A DNA stretch of 64,000 nucleotides, from the NCBI RefSeq assembly GCF_016065055.1, contig NZ_CP065856.1, forward strand, positions 2,789,836 through 2,853,835, in the 5' to 3' direction. This DNA is from Halosimplex litoreum (GTDB lineage: Archaea > Halobacteriota > Halobacteria > Halobacteriales > Haloarculaceae). Made by a program: the position numbers and the translations under genes. The notes under the pieces are model-generated. The model was not told the origin of the DNA. It ran no database searches and worked only from the letters and a program-made list of their open reading frames with translations. The number at the start of each line of letters is the position of its first letter. The stretch's first letter is position 1. Positions 60,637 through 64,000 of the stretch are shown here, in pieces.

Positions 60637-61392
60637 ATGAACTCACGACTCACACTCGCCGGCGTGGCCGTCGTCGCCGCGCTGTTGGCGACGGCGGGCG
60701 TCGGCGCCGCGTTCGCGGCCGGCGGCTCGCCGGTCGAGGCACAGCAGTCCGCACAGCAGTCGGGCAACGACACGATCACCGTCGGCGCCTCCGGGCAGGT
60801 CCAGGCCGAGGCCGACCGCGCGGTGGTCCGCGTCGGCGTCGTCGCGACGGGCGACGACATCGAGACCGTCCGGTCGGACCTGTCGAGCAACGCCAGCTCG
60901 ATGCGTTCGGCGCTGAACGAGATGGGGATCGACGACGGCCAGATCCGGACGGCCCACTACGACATCTCGACGAACCGTCGCTACGGCGGCGCCGAGAGCG
61001 AGGAGCCGACCTACCGCGCGATCCACGCATTCTCCATCACCGTCGAGGACACCGACGCAGTCGGCCAGGTCGTCGACACCGCCGTGACCAACGGCGCCGA
61101 CGAGGTCGACGGCATCGAGTTCACCCTCTCGGCGGACAAGCGCGAGAACCTCCGGCAGGAAGCGCTCACCGAGGCGATGAACTCCGCCCGCGGCGAGGCC
61201 AGCACCATCGCCGCCGCCGAGGACTTGACCGTCACCGGTGTCGACCGCGTCTCGACGACCGAGTACGGCGCGCGCCCCTACGCCGTCGAGACCGCGGCGC
61301 TCTCGGCCGGCGGCGACGCGGGCACCTCCATCGACAGCGGCCCGGTCAGCGTCAGCGCCTCCGTCACCGTCGTCTACGAGACGGGCGACTGA
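60637..61392 (+). CDS. SIMPL-domain (DUF541) secreted protein
   Basis: A 251-residue protein with a signal peptide (MNSRLTLAGVAVVAALLATA..AAFAAG) and a periplasmic-type SIMPL domain: ITVGASGQVQAEADRAVVRVG, ALNEMGIDDGQIRTAHYDIS, and SVSASVTVVYETGD at the end. BP26/OMP28-like members form channel-like rings or resist oxidative stress; in archaea function is unknown. CTATTTGATA lies about 28 nt before the ATG. Confidence 0.87.
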   Translation: MNSRLTLAGVAVVAALLATAGVGAAFAAGGSPVEAQQSAQQSGNDTITVGASGQVQAEADRAVVRVGVVATGDDIETVRSDLSSNASSMRSALNEMGIDDGQIRTAHYDISTNRRYGGAESEEPTYRAIHAFSITVEDTDAVGQVVDTAVTNGADEVDGIEFTLSADKRENLRQEALTEAMNSARGEASTIAAAEDLTVTGVDRVSTTEYGARPYAVETAALSAGGDAGTSIDSGPVSVSASVTVVYETGD

Positions 61393-61585
61393 CCCGGTCG
61401 ACTCACCGATCCCCCTCTGACACCCACCGCCCGAGGCCCCTCCCCGATCCCACGGCGTCGGGCACTCGCACCACCCGCTGACGCTCCAGTTCTCCCGTCA
61501 CCGGTCTCCCCGGTGGCGTTTCGCTTTCCACTCGATAGCCGCGGCTCGCGGTGGCGTGACTCGACGAAGAGGAACGTTGCTCCGG

Positions 61586-62593
61586 TCAGGACCCGTCGTA
61601 GGGCAGTTCCGGTTCGTAGTCGACCGCCTCGACCGCGGCGTCGAGGACGCCCTCGACGTTCTCGTCTTCCGTGACGCTCATGTAGAGATCGGCCTCGACG
61701 TCACGCGAGCGGTCGGCCTTGTTGCAGACGGTGAGGACGGGGACGTCGAACCGGGCTTCGAGGTCGTCGCGAAGTGCCAGCTGCGTGTCCAGGGGGTAGC
61801 CACACTCCCCGCTGGCGTCGACGAGCGCGAGCACCGCGTCGGCGAGGTGCTCGAGCGCGCTCGCTGCTTGGGACTCGACGTCGTTGCGCTCCTCGGGCGC
61901 CCGGTCGAGCAGCCCCGGCGTGTCGACGATCTGGTAGCGGATGTGGCCGTCGTCGAAGTGTCCAACCCGGATCTCGGTCGTCGTGAACGGATAGGAGGCG
62001 GTCTCGTTGCGGGCGTTGGTGACGGCGTTGACGAACGTCGACTTGCCGACGTTGGGGTAGCCGGCGACGACGATGGTCGGCTCGTCGGGGCGGATGTCCG
62101 GGAGCGTCTTCAGGTCGTCGCGGGCGGCGCCGACGGCGGCGAGGTCGTCCTCGACCTCCTCGACCACGTCGGCGATGCGGGCGAAGGCCTGTTTGCGGAT
62201 CTTCCTCGCGGTGTCGATGTCGCTGTTGGCGAGCCGCTCGGCGTATTCGCGGCGGATGTCCGCGGTCTTGCGGCTGGCCCACCCGACTTCCGAGAGGTGC
62301 TGGCGGACGGCGTCGATGCCGCCGATGTCGGGGGCGTCGTCGCCGGTGGTGTTGGAGGCGACGACGGCGTCGGCGAGTTCGCGGTAGAACGGGTCCAGGT
62401 CGTCGAAGTCGGGCCAGGCGGTGACGACGTTCTCCAGGTTGTCGGAGGCGATGTTCGACGCGGTCTGGAGCATCGACTGCTGGGCGTCGAGGCCGTCCTT
62501 GGCCCGCCCCGCACGCGCGGCCCGCGAGAACGCCTTGTCCACCAGCTCCTCGGCGGTCGGCGTCGTCGGCAGGTCCTCGAACGGTTGGCTCAT
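61586..62593 (-). CDS. Nog1-type GTPase (Obg/HflX family)
   Basis: A 335-residue GTPase. The long helical N-terminal domain (1-160) is followed by G1 GYPNVGKS (about 173-180), the switch region, G3 DTPGLL and G4 NKAD. This matches the archaeal NOG1 family, which in eukaryotes assembles the 60S subunit. It lacks the C-terminal extension of eukaryotic Nog1. It is convergent with the SIMPL gene and divergent from the DUF5518 gene. Confidence 0.92.
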   Translation of the reverse strand: MSQPFEDLPTTPTAEELVDKAFSRAARAGRAKDGLDAQQSMLQTASNIASDNLENVVTAWPDFDDLDPFYRELADAVVASNTTGDDAPDIGGIDAVRQHLSEVGWASRKTADIRREYAERLANSDIDTARKIRKQAFARIADVVEEVEDDLAAVGAARDDLKTLPDIRPDEPTIVVAGYPNVGKSTFVNAVTNARNETASYPFTTTEIRVGHFDDGHIRYQIVDTPGLLDRAPEERNDVESQAASALEHLADAVLALVDASGECGYPLDTQLALRDDLEARFDVPVLTVCNKADRSRDVEADLYMSVTEDENVEGVLDAAVEAVDYEPELPYDGS

Positions 62594-62787
62594 TGAACAC
62601 CCGTAGACGGCCGCCGCGTAAAAGGCCGTTTACTCGGCGACGCCCGTGCGAGTGCGCCACAGCCCGCGAGCGCGCCGTCGGCCGCGGTCCCGGGGTCGCC
62701 GCCAGGCCCGGTCCCGATTCGCAGTCCGGTGCCTCGACCTGCGAACCCCAGCGGATCGCATATCAACGACGGTCCCCTACCTCACCT

Positions 62788-63153
62788 ATGACCGACTGGA
62801 GCGCAGTCGTCTGGGGGTTCGTCGCCGGTATCGTCGCGGGACTCGTCGCCTTCCTCGTCCCGGTGGTCGGCCACATCGGCGCCGGGCTGGTCGCCGGGTT
62901 CGTTGCCGGCTACCTCGCCGGCGGCGGCCTCGGCAGCGGCCTCTGGCACGGCCTACTCGCCGGTGCCTTCGGTGGGCTGGTGCTCGTCCTCGTCACCGCC
63001 CCCATCGCCGGCCTGCTCGGCGGCGTCCTCGGCGGCCCCATCGGCGGCCTGTTCGGCGGGCTCAGCGTGATCGTCGTCGGCCTCGTCATCGCGTTCGTCT
63101 TCGCCCTCGACAGCGCCGTCGGCGGCGCAATCGGCGCCATCCTCGCCGACTGA
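62788..63153 (+). CDS. DUF5518-like Gly-rich membrane protein
   Basis: A 121-residue protein of Gly/Ala/Val-rich helices (about 6-30, 32-60, 64-118) with glycine-zipper repeats (GGVLGGPIGGLFGGL). It resembles the DUF5518/TIGR04086 four-helix proteins common in haloarchaea. A CATATCA box about 27 nt before the ATG supports the start. Confidence 0.7.
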   Translation: MTDWSAVVWGFVAGIVAGLVAFLVPVVGHIGAGLVAGFVAGYLAGGGLGSGLWHGLLAGAFGGLVLVLVTAPIAGLLGGVLGGPIGGLFGGLSVIVVGLVIAFVFALDSAVGGAIGAILAD

Positions 63154-63200
63154 ACCACCGCGAAAGTCACGTTTTTGCCGCTCCCGGCCCGAACGTCGAC

Positions 63201-63515
63201 ATGGCCGAGATCGACGCCAGCGAAGTCCTACCCAACGAGCACGTCCAGAGCATGGCCGCCGCCGGTCGCGTCACTCAGATGCACCGCGGGCACAAGTACG
63301 CCGACGAGGGCGACACCTTCGAGATCGAGGGGGCGACCTTCGAGGTGACCGACGTGACCCGCCGCACGCTCGGCGACCTGACCGACGAGGACGCCCAGCG
63401 AGAGGGGTCGGAGGACCTCGAAGCGTACCGCGAGCGACTGAACCGCGTCCACGACTCCTTCGAGTGGGACGACGACAGCGAGGTCGTCCGCCACCGCTTC
63501 GAGCCGCGGGAGTAG
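63201..63515 (+). CDS. ASCH-domain protein
   Basis: A 104-residue protein with an ASCH (PUA-like) fold: EVLPNEHVQSMAAAGRVTQMHRG, a GDTFEIEGATFEVTDVTRR strand pair and TLGDLTDEDAQREG with the conserved lid helix. ASCH domains bind RNA and have been linked to translation or to nucleotide hydrolysis. It lies 47 nt after the DUF5518 gene on the same strand with its own T-run box about 27 nt before the ATG. Confidence 0.82.
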   Translation: MAEIDASEVLPNEHVQSMAAAGRVTQMHRGHKYADEGDTFEIEGATFEVTDVTRRTLGDLTDEDAQREGSEDLEAYRERLNRVHDSFEWDDDSEVVRHRFEPRE

Positions 63516-63596
63516 TCCCCACGAGCGGTGAGACCGTCGGCGAAAGTGATATCCGTGTTTCCGCGTTACTCACCGTTACAACCGTTACGATCAGTC

Positions 63597-63965
63597 ATGC
63601 CCGTAAATTTCGACGAATACGCCGACCGGCAGAGCGAGAACGAACTCGCGTTCGACCCCGATACACACGCGTACCACATCCTCACGTTTCTCGGAGAGCG
63701 CCCGGAGACGGGTTTCAGACCGGCCGAGATCGCAGAAGAGACCGGGATCAAACCGGGGAGCGTTCGCGGTACGCTGAAACGTCTCGAAGAGCAGGGTCTC
63801 GTCCGTCACGCCGAACCGTTCTGGGCGATCGGCGACGACGACCGTCTGGCCGCGTCGACCGGGACGATGCTGGGACTCGAAGCGATCGGTGACCGATACG
63901 CAGACGACGAGTTCGAGGGCTGGGACGAGAACGCGGTCGACCCGCGTGAGATGCGTGACGGGTAG
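63597..63965 (+). CDS. Winged HTH regulator, possible antitoxin
   Basis: A 122-residue protein. The centre HILTFLGERPETGFRPAEIA then GIKPGSVRGTLKRLEEQGLV is a MarR-like winged helix-turn-helix; acidic head and tail. The stop (63963-63965) lies inside the start of another frame at GTG 63955 (GTGACGGGTAG), which could be a MazF-like toxin. The ATG at 63597 (MPVNFDEYADR) is the probable start. Confidence 0.8.
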   Translation: MPVNFDEYADRQSENELAFDPDTHAYHILTFLGERPETGFRPAEIAEETGIKPGSVRGTLKRLEEQGLVRHAEPFWAIGDDDRLAASTGTMLGLEAIGDRYADDEFEGWDENAVDPREMRDG

Positions 63966-64000
63966 CCAGCCGTTCCAGCGCGCCGACGTGGTCAAACACC
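63955..64000 (+). CDS. Start of a possible MazF/PemK-like toxin, cut by the window edge
   Basis: From GTG 63955 the frame reads MTGSQPFQRADVVKH and runs off the end. The pattern FQRADVV resembles the RGDVV strand that opens MazF/PemK toxins. The overlap of 11 nt with the HTH gene would fit an antitoxin-toxin unit. With only 15 residues this remains a suggestion. Confidence 0.4.
   Translation, partial: MTGSQPFQRADVVKH

Noticed and set aside
1-64000. tRNA and rRNA genes
   Set aside because: No convincing T-arm GTTCGAATC-type box with matching acceptor stem was seen; similar strings fell inside coding genes.

Overview
This 64 kb window is chromosomal DNA of an extremely halophilic archaeon (class Halobacteria). 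The DNA is GC-rich and the predicted proteins are strongly acidic (many Asp/Glu, few Lys). Typical haloarchaeal families are present: KaiC-like ATPases, HalOD1, SAMP2, Kae1-Bud32 fusion, a cox subunit I-III fusion, CxxC mini zinc-finger proteins and PGF-CTERM/Tat secreted propellers. Many genes have a T-rich or TTTATA/TTAAG-like box about 26-30 nt before the start codon and no ribosome-binding site, which fits leaderless transcription. The genus cannot be fixed from the sequence alone. No rRNA, tRNA, CRISPR array, IS transposase or intein was recognised.

Layout. 1-6.7 kb: a LEA14-like protein cut by the window edge, then the minus-strand cytochrome oxidase operon coxB - coxAC (I-III fusion) - subunit IV, small membrane proteins and an HTR/KaiC-like protein. 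6.7-15 kb: an arylsulfotransferase-like propeller, two phosphohexomutases (GlmM type and PGM/PMM type), ribose-5-phosphate isomerase, LarB, a DUF1931 histone-fold protein, a GIY-YIG protein and four small zinc-ribbon proteins. 15-23 kb: a TetR-rhomboid operon with an operator-like palindrome, GNAT, a thioredoxin-fold protein, a GIDE-domain membrane protein close to the ubiquitin-like SAMP2, a bactofilin-like protein, clamp loader RfcS, CopZ-like protein, a frameshifted membrane protein and TrkA. 23-33 kb: a PIN-like pair, XTP pyrophosphatase, a PGF-CTERM propeller, Usp, Kae1-Bud32, SDR, a dehydrogenase/TIM-barrel operon, a short TatC-like protein and ribosomal proteins S27ae/S24e. This looks like the ancestral rps24e-rps27ae-kae1/bud32-XTPase neighbourhood opened up by other genes. 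33-43 kb: a double-domain KaiC-like ATPase translationally linked to a histidine kinase, a second RFC-like AAA+ protein, RNA-free RNase P (HARP), a Tat lipoprotein and a CrcB/FluC pair. 43-53 kb: PIMT-like methyltransferase, CPBP protease, M29-like aminopeptidase, methylglyoxal synthase, HalOD1 protein, dUTPase/dCTP deaminase family enzyme, aconitase, a DUF433/DUF5615 toxin-antitoxin pair and RimI. 53-64 kb: a nested inverted-repeat element, MFS transporter, isoleucyl-tRNA synthetase with a nearly identical duplicated fragment of its 3' end next to it, DUF389 and SIMPL proteins, a Nog1-type GTPase, DUF5518, ASCH and an HTH gene that overlaps the start of a possible MazF/PemK toxin at the window edge.

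Most of the window is housekeeping: respiration, sugar phosphates, tRNA modification and charging, replication and TCA cycle. The points that most deserve a second look are the ileS 3'-end duplication, the nested palindromic element at 53.1-53.5 kb, the G-quadruplex plus hairpin after the toxin gene, the frameshifted membrane protein at 21.3 kb, the truncated TatC-like protein, the GIDE/SAMP2 neighbourhood, the KaiC-kinase pair and the cluster of inverted repeats at 10.4-10.6 kb.
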